From IMG/VR virus record IMGVR_UViG_3300031565_004187, positions 1 through 35,074 of that record: a stretch of 35,074 bases of DNA. One strand, written 5' to 3'. The notes beneath the pieces are model-generated. The model was given only the letters and a program-made list of their open reading frames with translations. It had not been told where the DNA came from and ran no database searches. The stretch is from a virus. The translations under genes were made by a program, and so were the position numbers. Of the stretch, positions 7,283-16,463 are shown in pieces. Positions within the stretch are counted from its first letter, which is position 1. Every line of letters begins with the position of its first letter.

Positions 7283-8203
7283 ATGTCTTCTTTAATTCTT
7301 ATCAGTGGGGAAGAAGAATTTTTGGTTGAAAGAGCGGCAAGAGAAGAAGCGAAATCTTCTCTTGCCTCAGAAATTTTTGAGTATACCATCCCTGATGGCC
7401 TTGAGTCATACGTACGTGATTCTCAGTCATCTTATATATCTGACGGCTCAAGAACTTTCATATTATGGAATGCGAAAGATATTCCAAATTTACCAGAATC
7501 AGATAAGGATACCCTGATATGTGTTTCTCCACCAGGAAAGCGTGTTCTTCAAGATAAACGTTCGAAACGTTCTCTAACGTTTCCGAAATTAAAATCATAC
7601 TCTGATAATAATGATGTCATTAAATGGATCATCAAAGAGGGTGATTGTTTTAACATAAGTCTAACTAGAGTTGCGGGTGCTCTTTTTGTGAACTCAGGAA
7701 CGTGTCTACGGAAACTGCATCGAGAGATCGAGAAGCTTGCTGCGGCGGTACCTCCTAGTACTACTGTCACCCCTGAAGAGGCTCGTTCTTTAATAGTTTT
7801 TTCTGCTGAGATAACGCCTCGTGAGATCCTAGACGCCATATGTGATGGAAACACGATTAAAGCACTTGCCTACTATGATAAATTACAAGAACGAGCAGAA
7901 GAAACCGGGTGGATTATCGCTTATATGCAACGTCATGTATTGCAGCAGCTTAAACTTGAAGAGGTACTTGGACGTAAACTTTCTGAAAGTGATGGTGCCG
8001 CACTTCTTGGTGTTCATCCTTTTATTTTCAAAAAGCTGTCTATTTCAAGACATGGTTTGTGGTCTAAAAGATCTTTAATGTCTAGTCTTAACATTCTCTG
8101 TGATCTTGATATATCACATAAGCGTGGTGATGACTCGGCTCGTTTTGGTATAGAATCTGAAATCATTAGATTGTCTGAGGAGGCTAGGAATGTCAAGCGT
8201 TAG
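7283..8203 (+). CDS. holA: Clamp-loader delta-like subunit
   Basis: A protein of 306 aa. The start (SSLILISGEEEFLVERAAREE) matches HolA/delta, where the first strand leads to G-x-E/D-x-FL and no Walker A lysine. The middle (SLTRVAGALFVNSGTCLRKLHREIEKLAAAV) and the C-terminal helical region (TPREILDAICDGNTIKALAYYDKLQER, residues about 176-202) also fit delta domain II/III. In bacteria delta opens the clamp ring. Its position next to the delta-prime gene supports the call. No ribosome binding site is obvious before ATG 7283. Its 3' end overlaps the start of the ribonucleotide reductase gene by 14 bp and contains that gene's GAGGAGG ribosome binding site. Confidence 0.75.
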   Translation: MSSLILISGEEEFLVERAAREEAKSSLASEIFEYTIPDGLESYVRDSQSSYISDGSRTFILWNAKDIPNLPESDKDTLICVSPPGKRVLQDKRSKRSLTFPKLKSYSDNNDVIKWIIKEGDCFNISLTRVAGALFVNSGTCLRKLHREIEKLAAAVPPSTTVTPEEARSLIVFSAEITPREILDAICDGNTIKALAYYDKLQERAEETGWIIAYMQRHVLQQLKLEEVLGRKLSESDGAALLGVHPFIFKKLSISRHGLWSKRSLMSSLNILCDLDISHKRGDDSARFGIESEIIRLSEEARNVKR

Positions 8204-11066
8204 TGGGGTGTCTGCACAGGTTGTTAATATTAATAAGGTTCATACGTCTAAGGACGTTGCGAATGAAGTTGGATTTTGGCCTCGTGTATTCACTTCTGAT
8301 AGCATCCATCCATTCGACCAAGTTGAATGGAAAACTGTTGATGCTTGCATACGGAATGGAAAAGGCGATATTGTTTTTGAACAAAAGAGTATTGAAGTAC
8401 CGGCTTGGTGGACACAAAACAATGTTAATGTTGTTGCGGATAAATATTTTCGTGTTGTAGGTGGCGTACGCGAAAACTCTGTAAAACAGATGTTCAATCG
8501 TGTTTGTTCTGTAATTCGTGGGTGGGCGTCAGAACAAAATTATTTTAATACGGAAAAAGATGCTCAAGTTTTTGAAGAAGAGCTCACTTTTGCACTTCTT
8601 CATCAATATGGAGCTTTCAATTCTCCTGTTTGGTTCAATTTAGGTATTGAAGGACGGAAGCCCGCAGCTTCTGCCTGCTTTATTTCCGGAATCGGAGACT
8701 CACTTGACGATATAATGAAGTTTCAAGAATCCGAACTTATGATTTTTCGTGGTGGCTCCGGGTCTGGAGCTAATCTTTCAAATCTACGATCTTCTTATGA
8801 AAAGATCTCTGCCGGGTCTTACACATCTGGCCCATTGTCTTGGATGCAAGGTAACAATGCTTATGCCGGTGCCATGAAATCTGGTGGCGCAACAAGAAAC
8901 GCAGCGAAAATGGTTGTGATGGATATGGACCATCCAGACATTTTGGAGACTCGAGATGGTCGTCCTGGATTTATTCGTTGTAAGTCGTGGGCGGAGAAGC
9001 TTGCTCATGACCTTGTTTCTGTTGGTTATTCGTCTGAATATGATAACCCAATTGGTGCTTATAAGCTTGTTCCGTATCAAAATGCAAATCACTCGATATC
9101 TGTTCCTGACGCGTTCATGCAGTCCATGCTTGATGATGGAACTTGGCAAACTCGTGAACGAAAAGGCGGGAAAGTTGTTCACAATCATAAAGCTCGTGAG
9201 CTTTGGAAAGAAATTTCTGATGCCGCGTGGAGTTGTGGCGATCCTGGAGTTCAATACTCTGACACTATAAACAAATGGCATACAACGCCCAAGAGTGGTC
9301 GTATTCGCGCTTCAAATCCGTGTTCAGAATTTCTTCATATTGATAATACGGCTTGCAATCTGTGCGCGATCAATCTTACGAAATTTTTTGATGGTCGTAA
9401 GTTTGTTCCTGAAAGATTTGAACAAGCGACCAGAATTTTTAGCATTTCTCAGATGGCTATTGTTGCGAAGGCTTCGTATCCTACTGATGAAATCGGAGCT
9501 AATTCGAATAAGCTTCGTCCGATTGGCACTAATTATGGTGATCTCGGCGCTCTGATAATGAATCTCGGCTACGGTTATGACTCGGATGAGGGACGCGCTA
9601 TCGCTGCTAGAATGGCATCTTTGATGACTGGATACGTATACCTGACTTCAGCCAAGATCGCTGCTAGAGTCGGCGCTTTTTCTGACTTCGACAAAAACCG
9701 TGATGACATGCTTCGCGTTATGCGAATGCATCAAGAAGCTGACGACAAGATTATCGAGCGTTGGCACATTGAAAAAGATCCAATCAATGACGATGTTGTG
9801 TCGTTATCAGCAAACATATGGCGTGAAGCCATATCCCTTGGTGAGAAACACGGATATAACGTTTCGCAAGCTACACTCCAAGCTCCGCTTGGTACGATTT
9901 CGTTCCTGATGGGTATGAACACTACTGGTATTGAACCGTCGTTCTCTCTTGTTTCATATAAATCGCTCGTTGGTGGTGGCGTGATGAAGCTCGTGAACTT
10001 TGGTGTTCGCGAAGCTCTTGTAAACCTTGGTTATTCTAACGACGAAGTTGATGAGATTTGTAAGTACATTGAGTCTTATGACACCATTGAAGGAGCTCCT
10101 GGTCTGAAGGAAGAGCATCTTCTTGTTTTTGATACCGCGATGCCAGCTGGACCTTCTGGGCGTTATTTATCCCCGATGGCTCACATTAAAATGATGGCTG
10201 CTATCCAGCCACTCATCACATGCGCCATGAGTAAGACAGTGAATTTACCGGAAAGCGTTACACCAGAAGAGATTGCAAAAATTTATGAAGAATCGTGGCG
10301 TTTAGGGCTGAAGTGCATCGCGTTGTATCGCGATAAGTGCAAAGCCTCTCAGCCGTTAGTAACGAAAGACGTAAAAAATCCTCAGATTAAAGCCGCTTTG
10401 GACGCAGTTGATGTGAAAATTAAGGAAGTTATTCGAGAAGTCAGAGTTCCGGTTGTTCATCGAGAGAAGATGCCTGCGGATGTTAAGAGTTGGCGTCATA
10501 AGTTTGAAATTGATGGATATAAAGGTTATTTGATCGTTAGTGAATACCCAAATGGCCTTCCTGGTGAGATTTTCCTGAAGCTTGGAAAACCTGGTAGTAC
10601 TGTTTCCGGTCTCATTGATGGTTTTACTCAACTTTGTTCCATAGCCATTCAGTATGGAATACCGCTTCCGAAGCTAATTACGAGCTTCATTGATACTCGA
10701 TTTGAACCTGCTGGTATGACGACCAACAAGAATGTTCGTTTTGCCAAGAGCTTGTACGATTACATGTTCAAAGTTCTAGATCTTCATTATTATGGTGGCG
10801 AATACTCCGGTCTTTCTGGCCGTGTTGATGAACCTGGCGATGAGTCTAATGATTACGTGAATGAGAGCATAGCGAAAGACGGTGCTCAGTCCATTCCTCC
10901 GTCACCGATCCCGTCGGTCTCACCATCACCATTCACTGTAGACGCAGTGAAGGTTCCTCGTAAGAATCTCGGTGGGCCACCGTGTGCTCGTTGTGGTAAT
11001 ATCACACAACGTAATGGTTCTTGTTATCTTTGTTCTTCTTGCGGGACCACGACGGGCTGTTCGTGA
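8190..11066 (+). CDS. nrdJ: Adenosylcobalamin-dependent (class II) ribonucleotide reductase
   Basis: A protein of 958 aa that reduces ribonucleotides to deoxyribonucleotides using B12 as radical source, so it works with or without oxygen and needs no NrdB. N376-P-C378-S-E380 is the active-site Asn/Cys/Glu motif, with C378 as the thiyl cysteine. C163 (ASACFIS) and C389 (or C392) are the expected redox pair. The segments FRGGSGSGANLSNLRSS and GPLSWMQ are typical of NrdJ. The C-terminus ends in a Cys-rich tail (CARCG, CYLCSSCG, GCS) that re-reduces the active site. GAGGAGG at 8176-8182 gives strong initiation. The enzyme is full-length with all key residues present. It supplies dNTPs for phage replication and depends on host cobalamin. 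Confidence 0.95.
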   Translation: MSSVSGVSAQVVNINKVHTSKDVANEVGFWPRVFTSDSIHPFDQVEWKTVDACIRNGKGDIVFEQKSIEVPAWWTQNNVNVVADKYFRVVGGVRENSVKQMFNRVCSVIRGWASEQNYFNTEKDAQVFEEELTFALLHQYGAFNSPVWFNLGIEGRKPAASACFISGIGDSLDDIMKFQESELMIFRGGSGSGANLSNLRSSYEKISAGSYTSGPLSWMQGNNAYAGAMKSGGATRNAAKMVVMDMDHPDILETRDGRPGFIRCKSWAEKLAHDLVSVGYSSEYDNPIGAYKLVPYQNANHSISVPDAFMQSMLDDGTWQTRERKGGKVVHNHKARELWKEISDAAWSCGDPGVQYSDTINKWHTTPKSGRIRASNPCSEFLHIDNTACNLCAINLTKFFDGRKFVPERFEQATRIFSISQMAIVAKASYPTDEIGANSNKLRPIGTNYGDLGALIMNLGYGYDSDEGRAIAARMASLMTGYVYLTSAKIAARVGAFSDFDKNRDDMLRVMRMHQEADDKIIERWHIEKDPINDDVVSLSANIWREAISLGEKHGYNVSQATLQAPLGTISFLMGMNTTGIEPSFSLVSYKSLVGGGVMKLVNFGVREALVNLGYSNDEVDEICKYIESYDTIEGAPGLKEEHLLVFDTAMPAGPSGRYLSPMAHIKMMAAIQPLITCAMSKTVNLPESVTPEEIAKIYEESWRLGLKCIALYRDKCKASQPLVTKDVKNPQIKAALDAVDVKIKEVIREVRVPVVHREKMPADVKSWRHKFEIDGYKGYLIVSEYPNGLPGEIFLKLGKPGSTVSGLIDGFTQLCSIAIQYGIPLPKLITSFIDTRFEPAGMTTNKNVRFAKSLYDYMFKVLDLHYYGGEYSGLSGRVDEPGDESNDYVNESIAKDGAQSIPPSPIPSVSPSPFTVDAVKVPRKNLGGPPCARCGNITQRNGSCYLCSSCGTTTGCS

Positions 11067-11135
11067 AGCAGCGAGAAAGCGTTTCGGAGAGTTCGCTCGG
11101 TTGAACTTCCCGGAAGCGCATGAACGGGGAGCCTC

Positions 11136-11393
11136 ATGAGTAAATTTCGATATGATAACGACCGAGATAGGTTCTCTCACGGATTTGATGCCGGTACCAT
11201 CGTCGATGGAACAATTCACCTTGATCTAGATACTGGTGAATTCGTTCTTGTTGATGACGACGGTGTGGCATTTTCAAGTCAGGATTTACTGAAATCCATG
11301 GATGGTAAGCGCGTTCGTATTTCTTGCGTGGCTTTTGATGCTATGGAGGAGATTGAACGAATGATTCAAAACTCTCAAACCGATATTAATTAA
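11136..11393 (+). CDS. Small hypothetical protein, 85 aa
   Basis: An acidic small protein rich in beta strands (TIVDGTIHLDLDTGEFVLVDDDGVAF, then GKRVRISCVAFDAMEEIERMI). The strand pattern could be a small OB or barrel fold, but no family is recognised. GGGGAG directly upstream (about 11127-11132) is a good ribosome binding site. It sits between the ribonucleotide reductase and the tandem LRV genes. The 69-bp gap before it shows no clear promoter or hairpin. Confidence 0.55.
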   Translation: MSKFRYDNDRDRFSHGFDAGTIVDGTIHLDLDTGEFVLVDDDGVAFSSQDLLKSMDGKRVRISCVAFDAMEEIERMIQNSQTDIN

Positions 11394-11441
11394 TATACCT
11401 GTTCGTAAGTTTACAACTTTTTAATTATCTGATATATATGT

Positions 11442-12878
11442 ATGAGTATGCTTCTCTCATTGATCGCTTTACGTATTGCCGGGAAGGTTGATAACCTCAA
11501 AGCGAAACATCCAGATTTATCTTCAGAAATTGATGAGATTCATCAAAAAGATCCGTCAAAAAATGATAAGTATACTGATTGGTCTGTCAGGCAAATACTT
11601 AGAGGTCATTCTTTAAATGATATTATACCTACCGTTGAATTATTTCATAAGAAATATCACATCTTAGAGAAGAAGGACATAAATCAGTACAAGGATCTAA
11701 AGGATTTAGAGAATGTTCTGAAAGACCTTCCGGAGTCTAAAACTCAAGAGAAGATCAAGTCTAAGACAACCGGATCTATTAAATTATACGAAGATGGTAA
11801 GTTCGTTCTTATAAGAATCGATGGTAAGAGAGCTTGTATTGAATATGGCAAGGGCACCAAGTGGTGCATATCGATGAAGGACGCTAATTATTATGAACGA
11901 TATCGAAATGAAAATGTCGTATTTTATTTTCTGATCAATAAATCACCGACTGAACAAGAAACCCGTGATAGTATTGATAAGATAGCGTTCGCCGTTCAAA
12001 AAGATGACTCAACTACTGAGATTTTTAACTCTAATGATGACTCGATCGAATCAAACCCGTACTCAGAAATATCCGGGAAAATAAATCAAATAATCAAATC
12101 CGACTTACCAAACGCTCCAGAAACGTCAATTAGTAAACTTAAAAAAAGGAAACTATCCGAAGAAGAAATTTTAAAAATTGTGAACAATAATGATGAAGAA
12201 ACGAGTGATATTCATCTATATTTATCTCAGAGTCCGAATACGTCTCCAAGTATCCTGGCTAAGTTATCGTTATCGGATAAGGTGGGTGTTCGTCAGCAAG
12301 TGGCCATAAACCCTAACACGCCTCCAGAGGTCTTAGCTAAATTATCCGATGATAATGAATATGTTCGTTATGGTGTGGCCATGAACCCTAACACGCCTCC
12401 AAATATCTTGGCTAAGTTATCGTTATCGGATAAGGTGGGTGTTCGTCAGCAAGTGGCCTATAATCCGAATACGCCTCCTGAAGCTTTATCTCGTTTAGCT
12501 GATGATAGTAATAAGGATGTTCGTCGGCGTGCAGCTTATAATTCGAATACGCCTTCAGAAATCTTGGCCAAGTTAGCTGACGATGATAATGAGGGTGTTC
12601 GTCGGAGTGTAGCCATAAACCCTAACACGCCTTCAGAAGTCTTGGCTCGTTTAGCTAGTGATAGTGATGAGGAGGTTCGTCGTAATGTGGCCTATAACCC
12701 TAACACACCGCCTGAAGTTTTAGTCAAGTTAGCTGAAGACGAATATGAGAGTGTTCGTTATTATACGGCCGATAATCCTAACACGCCTTCAGAAATCTTG
12801 GCTAAATTATCCGGTGATGACGATGAATATGTTCGTAACGTGGCGAAAAAACGTTTGAATTTGGCTTCCATGTGGTGA
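11442..12878 (+). CDS. GTKWC-domain protein with 8 leucine-rich-variant (LRV) repeats, copy 1
   Basis: A protein of 478 aa in two parts. The N-terminal part (1 to about 235) has a helical start (LLSLIALRIAGKVDNLKAKHPD), the phage-typical DPSKNDKYTDWSVRQILRG block (33-51) and a compact domain with GKGTKWCIS at W141/C142, followed by ENVVFYFLINK and DKIAFAV. The rest is eight 24-residue repeats of the type NPNTPPEVLAKLADD..VR..VA, matching the LRV/HEAT-like superhelical scaffold; such scaffolds usually bind proteins. No ribosome binding site is evident before ATG 11442. A near-identical paralogue starts 6 nt after its stop. The biochemical role is unknown, and the conserved WC invites the guess of a catalytic or metal-binding cysteine. 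Confidence 0.75.
   Translation: MSMLLSLIALRIAGKVDNLKAKHPDLSSEIDEIHQKDPSKNDKYTDWSVRQILRGHSLNDIIPTVELFHKKYHILEKKDINQYKDLKDLENVLKDLPESKTQEKIKSKTTGSIKLYEDGKFVLIRIDGKRACIEYGKGTKWCISMKDANYYERYRNENVVFYFLINKSPTEQETRDSIDKIAFAVQKDDSTTEIFNSNDDSIESNPYSEISGKINQIIKSDLPNAPETSISKLKKRKLSEEEILKIVNNNDEETSDIHLYLSQSPNTSPSILAKLSLSDKVGVRQQVAINPNTPPEVLAKLSDDNEYVRYGVAMNPNTPPNILAKLSLSDKVGVRQQVAYNPNTPPEALSRLADDSNKDVRRRAAYNSNTPSEILAKLADDDNEGVRRSVAINPNTPSEVLARLASDSDEEVRRNVAYNPNTPPEVLVKLAEDEYESVRYYTADNPNTPSEILAKLSGDDDEYVRNVAKKRLNLASMW
12225..12860 (+). repeat. Array of eight ~72-bp LRV-encoding repeats
   Basis: Degenerate 72-bp (24-codon) units encode N-P-N-T-P-P-E-x-L-A-K-L plus an acidic linker and VR. Some units are almost identical at the DNA level: the segment with TTATCGGATAAGGTGGGTG occurs at both about 12270 and 12424. 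This points to recent unit duplication inside the gene. Confidence 0.8.
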
Positions 12879-12884
12879 AAAATC

Positions 12885-14654
12885 ATGAGTATGCTTCTCT
12901 CATTGATCGCTTTACGTATTGCTGGAAAGGTTGATAACCTTAAAGCGAAACATCCTGATTTATCTGCAGAAATTGATGAGATTCATCAAAAGGACCCGTC
13001 AAAAAATGATAAATACATAGATTGGTCTGTCAGACAGATACTGAGAGGTCACTCTTTAAATGACATTATACCTACCGTTGAATTATTTCATAAGAAATTT
13101 TCTCTGCTGGAAAAGAAGGATATAAATCAGTACAAAGATCTAAAGGATTTAGAAAATATACTAAAAAGTTTACCCGAATCGTCTAAAACTCAAGAGAAGA
13201 TCAAGTCTAAGACAACCGGATCTGTTAAACTGTATGAAGACGGTAAATTCGTTCTCATAAGAATTGACGAGAAGAGAGCATGCGTTGAATACGGCAAAGG
13301 CACCAAATGGTGCATATCGATGAAGGATGCTAGTTTTTTTGCACGATATCGAAGTGAAAATGTCGTATTTTATTTTCTGATCAACAAAGCACCGACTGAA
13401 GAAGAAACCCGCGATAGTATTGATAAGATCGCGTTCGCCGTTCATAGAGATCGTGACATGACTGAGATTTTTAAATCTAATGATGATACGATCAAATCAA
13501 ATCCATATTCAGAAATATCCGGGAAAATAGATCAAATAATCAAATCTGATCTGCCAAGCGCTCCGGAGACAAAACTTTATAAACTTAAAAAAGGAAAACT
13601 ATCCGAAGAAGAAATTCGAGAGATTGTGAACGATGATGACGACGATACGAATTATATTCATTCATACTTGTCTGAGAGTCCAAATACGCCTCCAGATATC
13701 TTGGCTAAATTATCCGATAATGATGATTATATGGTTCGTCTTAGTGTGGCCGAGAATCCTAGCACGCCTCCAGAAATTTTAGCCAAGTTAGCTAGTGATG
13801 GTGATGAGGTTCGTCGTTCTGTTGCCCATAATCCTAGCACGCCTCCAGAGATCTTATCTAAGTTAGCTGAAGACGAATATAGACGGGTTCGTCTTCGTGT
13901 GGCCCGTAATCCTAACACGCCTCCTGAAGCTTTATCTCGTTTAGCTGATGACAAGGACACGGTGATTCGTCAGAATGTGGCCAATAACCCTGACACGCCT
14001 CCAGGAGCTTTAGCCAAGTTAGCTGATGATAATGACGATGTCATGGTTCGTGGTTATGTGGCCGAGAATCCTAGCACGCCTCCAGAAGCCTTAGCCAAGT
14101 TAGCTGATGATGAATATAGGCAGGTTCGTTCTCATGTGGCCGAGAACCGTAACACGCCTTTAGATATACTGTCTCGTTTAGCTGATGACTTGGAGGGCTC
14201 GGTTCGTCTTAGTGTGGCCGGTAATCCGAATACGCCTCCAGAGATCTTGACTAAATTAGCTGATGATGTTAGTTATAATGTGGCCGAGAATCCTAGCACG
14301 CCTCCAGAGACCTTAGCCAAGTTAGCTAAAGATGAAGATAGACGGGTTCGTCTTCGTGTAGCCCGTAATTCTAGTGCGCCTCCAGAGATCTTAGCCAAGT
14401 TGGCTGAAGATGAAGACAGATATGTTCGTCAGTATGTGGCCGAGAACAATAGTACGTCTCCAGAGATATTAATCAAGTTAGCTGATGACTTGGCGGGTTC
14501 GGTTCGTAATAATGTGGCTGGTAATCATAACACGCCTCCAGAGATCTTAGCCAAGTTAGCTGATGATGACAATGAAGAGGTTCGTAACACAGCGAAAAAA
14601 CGTTTGAATTTGATCATAGGGAGTGATCAAGGTTTTTTTCGATATACGGTATGA
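12885..14654 (+). CDS. GTKWC-domain protein with 12 LRV repeats, copy 2
   Basis: A protein of 589 aa and a tandem paralogue of the preceding gene. The first 38 bases of the two genes are identical, and the N-terminal domains align without large gaps (GTKWC here at W142/C143, with ENVVFYFLINK and DKIAFAV). It differs mainly in the repeat part, which has 12 LRV units, one of them shortened (TKLADDVSYNVAENP). The gene starts 6 nt after copy 1 without a clear ribosome binding site. Its last 40 bp overlap the 3' end of the minus-strand ligase gene, and a terminator-like hairpin lies inside this overlap. The pair is best explained by gene duplication followed by change in repeat number. The function is unknown; it is probably a binding scaffold attached to a conserved cysteine domain. 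Confidence 0.75.
   Translation: MSMLLSLIALRIAGKVDNLKAKHPDLSAEIDEIHQKDPSKNDKYIDWSVRQILRGHSLNDIIPTVELFHKKFSLLEKKDINQYKDLKDLENILKSLPESSKTQEKIKSKTTGSVKLYEDGKFVLIRIDEKRACVEYGKGTKWCISMKDASFFARYRSENVVFYFLINKAPTEEETRDSIDKIAFAVHRDRDMTEIFKSNDDTIKSNPYSEISGKIDQIIKSDLPSAPETKLYKLKKGKLSEEEIREIVNDDDDDTNYIHSYLSESPNTPPDILAKLSDNDDYMVRLSVAENPSTPPEILAKLASDGDEVRRSVAHNPSTPPEILSKLAEDEYRRVRLRVARNPNTPPEALSRLADDKDTVIRQNVANNPDTPPGALAKLADDNDDVMVRGYVAENPSTPPEALAKLADDEYRQVRSHVAENRNTPLDILSRLADDLEGSVRLSVAGNPNTPPEILTKLADDVSYNVAENPSTPPETLAKLAKDEDRRVRLRVARNSSAPPEILAKLAEDEDRYVRQYVAENNSTSPEILIKLADDLAGSVRNNVAGNHNTPPEILAKLADDDNEEVRNTAKKRLNLIIGSDQGFFRYTV
13670..14600 (+). repeat. Array of twelve ~72-bp LRV-encoding repeats
   Basis: Twelve degenerate units encode NPxTPPEILAKLADD..VR..VA. 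Short exact blocks such as CCTAGCACGCCTCCAGA recur several times (for example near 13758, 13832, 14070 and 14291), so unequal recombination within the array is likely. Confidence 0.8.
14610..14639. terminator. Rho-independent terminator between convergent genes
   Basis: TTGATCA (14610-14616) pairs with TGATCAA (14624-14630) over a 7-nt loop, followed by GG and seven Ts (14633-14639). It lies inside the overlapping 3' ends of copy 2 of the LRV gene (+) and the ligase gene (-), and the ligase stop codon falls in the left arm. On the minus strand a run of six Ts (complement of 14595-14600) follows about 9 nt later, so weak bidirectional action is possible. Confidence 0.6.
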
Positions 14655-15705
14655 CGTCATTCCGTCGTGAAACGAGAACTCGATCACCCGAACATAACGC
14701 GAGGTCATGAAATAAAGAGAGATTATGTAATGATATATTCGTTATTGTTACACCGCCGACCTCCACCGGCTCTACTACGGCTACTGGTGTAATTCGACCT
14801 GAATTTCCAACTTGCCACTTTATATCTATCACTCGTGTCTCTCTCATCGCCGGATCAAATTTCCACGCAATCTGACCCTTGGGTCTTCCGTTTAGTGATC
14901 CCATCTCTTCGAGCAATTCAAGATCACTGATTGAAACGACCATCCCATCTATTTCGTATGGGATATTGTCTCTGCTAAGTGCTTCCTTTTCATAAGTTCT
15001 CTTTATATATGAAAAATCGCCATTATCGTATGGCGGAACTTTAAACCCGAGTTCCTTGAGCCATTGCATAGTGAGTTGCATTGTTTTAATTTTATTTTCG
15101 GAATATACCCAATATGCCAAGAATTCCAGGTCTTTACAAGCTTCTCCTCCTCCTTTTTTCTCTCGGACTTTTCCCGCCGCCGTATTACGCGGATTTGCGT
15201 ACTCTTCTGAATACTTTGACCCGAAAACGTTTTTCATCATTACGACTTCGCCACGAACCGTAATGTCGTCAGTTGTCGATATTGATTTCGGCACGGACGG
15301 AACTTTTGATATATTATGTGTGACATTCTCTCCGATTATCCCATCTCCTCGAGTTACGCATCTGATCAGTTTTCCGCCCCTATATACGAGTTCCATTGAT
15401 GATCCGTCGATCTTATGTGTAATGAACCATTCTTTTGCGTTTGACTTCAACGCCCACTCGTCCAGTTCCTTTTCTGAATTAACCTTCCCGAGCGATCCCA
15501 TTGGTATCTCGTGTTTTACTTTTTCCCATACAGAATATTGGGACGGTGCGGCACCTATTGCGACAACATCTTCATCATTTGGGGATAACTGGGAGAGTTC
15601 ATCAACCCATGCATCATACTGTTGGTCGCTGACATTGGGTGTCAGATTATAGTAGTCTGTCTTAGCTTCCCGGATTAATTTCTTCAATTCTTCTTGGCGT
15701 TCCAT
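14614..15705 (-). CDS. ligA: NAD+-dependent DNA ligase, N-terminal half (Ia/adenylation/OB)
   Basis: A protein of 363 aa. Domain Ia, which binds NMN, is at 1-50 (YYNLTPNVSDQQYDAWVDEL). The adenylation domain has the catalytic K98 in KIDG, preceded by HEIPMGSLGKV, with TRGDGIIGENVTHN, RGEVVM, NPRNTAAGKVR and AWKF blocks. An OB fold (SGRITPVAVVEPVEVGGVTI to RVLVSRRNDVIPYI) ends the protein at about residue 358. The zinc finger, HhH and BRCT domains of a normal ligase (about 670 aa) are missing and are encoded by the plus-strand gene at 16464-17273. It is the only minus-strand gene in the window. Only a weak ribosome binding site precedes the ATG. It should catalyse nick sealing if it assembles with the other half. 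Confidence 0.93.
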   Translation of the reverse strand: MERQEELKKLIREAKTDYYNLTPNVSDQQYDAWVDELSQLSPNDEDVVAIGAAPSQYSVWEKVKHEIPMGSLGKVNSEKELDEWALKSNAKEWFITHKIDGSSMELVYRGGKLIRCVTRGDGIIGENVTHNISKVPSVPKSISTTDDITVRGEVVMMKNVFGSKYSEEYANPRNTAAGKVREKKGGGEACKDLEFLAYWVYSENKIKTMQLTMQWLKELGFKVPPYDNGDFSYIKRTYEKEALSRDNIPYEIDGMVVSISDLELLEEMGSLNGRPKGQIAWKFDPAMRETRVIDIKWQVGNSGRITPVAVVEPVEVGGVTITNISLHNLSLFHDLALCSGDRVLVSRRNDVIPYIEKNLDHSL

Positions 15706-15779
15706 CCTATAAAATTACACCTTGTATGGTTTGGTTTGATAGATAGGCTCTTTTTAATTTTCGACAATAAAGGATATTT
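15706..15779. promoter_or_regulatory. Divergent intergenic region
   Basis: This 74-bp AT-rich gap separates the divergent ligase N-half (-) from the acidic protein (+). At least one promoter firing leftward must lie here or inside the neighbouring gene. No consensus -35/-10 pair could be assigned with confidence. AAAGGA at about 15769-15774 is the ribosome binding site of the plus-strand gene. Confidence 0.4.
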
Positions 15780-16433
15780 ATGGACACCACATTTCGCACT
15801 ATTGCCTCTGACGTTCAGAGGTCCATGGCCAATAAAACTAATTCTAGCGATACCCCGACCGGCCATAAATCTGCACTTTCCCATGCCGCCGTTTCAGTTC
15901 AAAAAGCTATGTCAGGCGTGCACACGGCCGCAGAAGACCACGACGCTGAATGGCAGCGAGTGAATTCTTACGTGGCGGATGTTTTAAAAGATTCTCACGT
16001 TTTATATGCCAAGCTCGCCCGCCTTCAGGGCGACTTTGCGGGTGAGGAACTTGCCAATCTCTCTAAGATTTCTGAAGCCGTTTTGTCCATCGGTTCTGAG
16101 CTCTCGAGATTCTCAAAAGCCTTCTACGAAGGCAAGTATGATATGCTTCAGAGTTCCTTTACATATGGTGAAGGAGGAGGGGCTCCGATACCCAATTCTT
16201 CTCCTGAAAGTATGGAAGCTGGTGCTGGTGGATCGCCAGCCGAGTCTTATGACCAGGAAGCCCCCGGTCAGGCTTCTCCTGACATGGGAGACATGGATAT
16301 TCCAGACTATGAAGCTCCTGATGAAGAGTTCTCGGAGGAGCCTTCCGATGAGCCTTCCGATGAGCCTTCCGATGAGCCTGAAGAGGAAGAAGAGGAAGAA
16401 GAGGAAGAAGAAGAGTCTGAAGATACTGAATAA
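15780..16433 (+). CDS. Hypothetical protein with acidic repeat tail
   Basis: A protein of 217 aa. Residues 1 to about 120 look helical (FRTIASDVQRSMANK; SALSHAAVSVQKAMSGVH; EDHDAEWQRVNSYVADVL; NLSKISEAVLSIGSELSRFSKAFYEG). Residues about 121-170 are a Gly/Pro/Ser linker. The tail is intensely acidic, with three SDEP units followed by a poly-Glu run. Acidic tails of this kind occur on DNA mimics, SSB-like proteins and scaffolding proteins, but no family is recognised. It lies between the two halves of the split ligase, so it may be the gene whose insertion or inversion accompanied the split. It has a good ribosome binding site. Confidence 0.6.
   Translation: MDTTFRTIASDVQRSMANKTNSSDTPTGHKSALSHAAVSVQKAMSGVHTAAEDHDAEWQRVNSYVADVLKDSHVLYAKLARLQGDFAGEELANLSKISEAVLSIGSELSRFSKAFYEGKYDMLQSSFTYGEGGGAPIPNSSPESMEAGAGGSPAESYDQEAPGQASPDMGDMDIPDYEAPDEEFSEEPSDEPSDEPSDEPEEEEEEEEEEEESEDTE
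16341..16424 (+). repeat. Short tandem repeats encoding SDEP and poly-Glu
   Basis: Three exact copies of the 12-mer CCTTCCGATGAG (16341-16376) are followed by GAA/GAG codons in a 9-bp pattern. This microsatellite-like stretch is likely to vary in length by slippage. Confidence 0.8.
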
Positions 16434-16463
16434 CATTCACATATTTACTGTATTTTTCCCTAT

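Noticed and set aside
12225-14600. Regular repeats that could suggest a CRISPR array
   Set aside because: The repeats are 72 bp, in frame, degenerate and encode LRV units; there are no spacers of unique sequence and no cas genes.
15056-15652. Plus-strand frame of 198 codons opposite the ligase N-half
   Set aside because: The minus strand encodes a clear ligase with all motifs; the opposite frame is Ser/Thr-rich shadow sequence without a start context.
16113-16440. Minus-strand frames rich in Phe/Leu or Pro/Leu opposite the acidic tail
   Set aside because: They are complements of the GAA/GAG and SDEP repeats and have no ribosome binding site.
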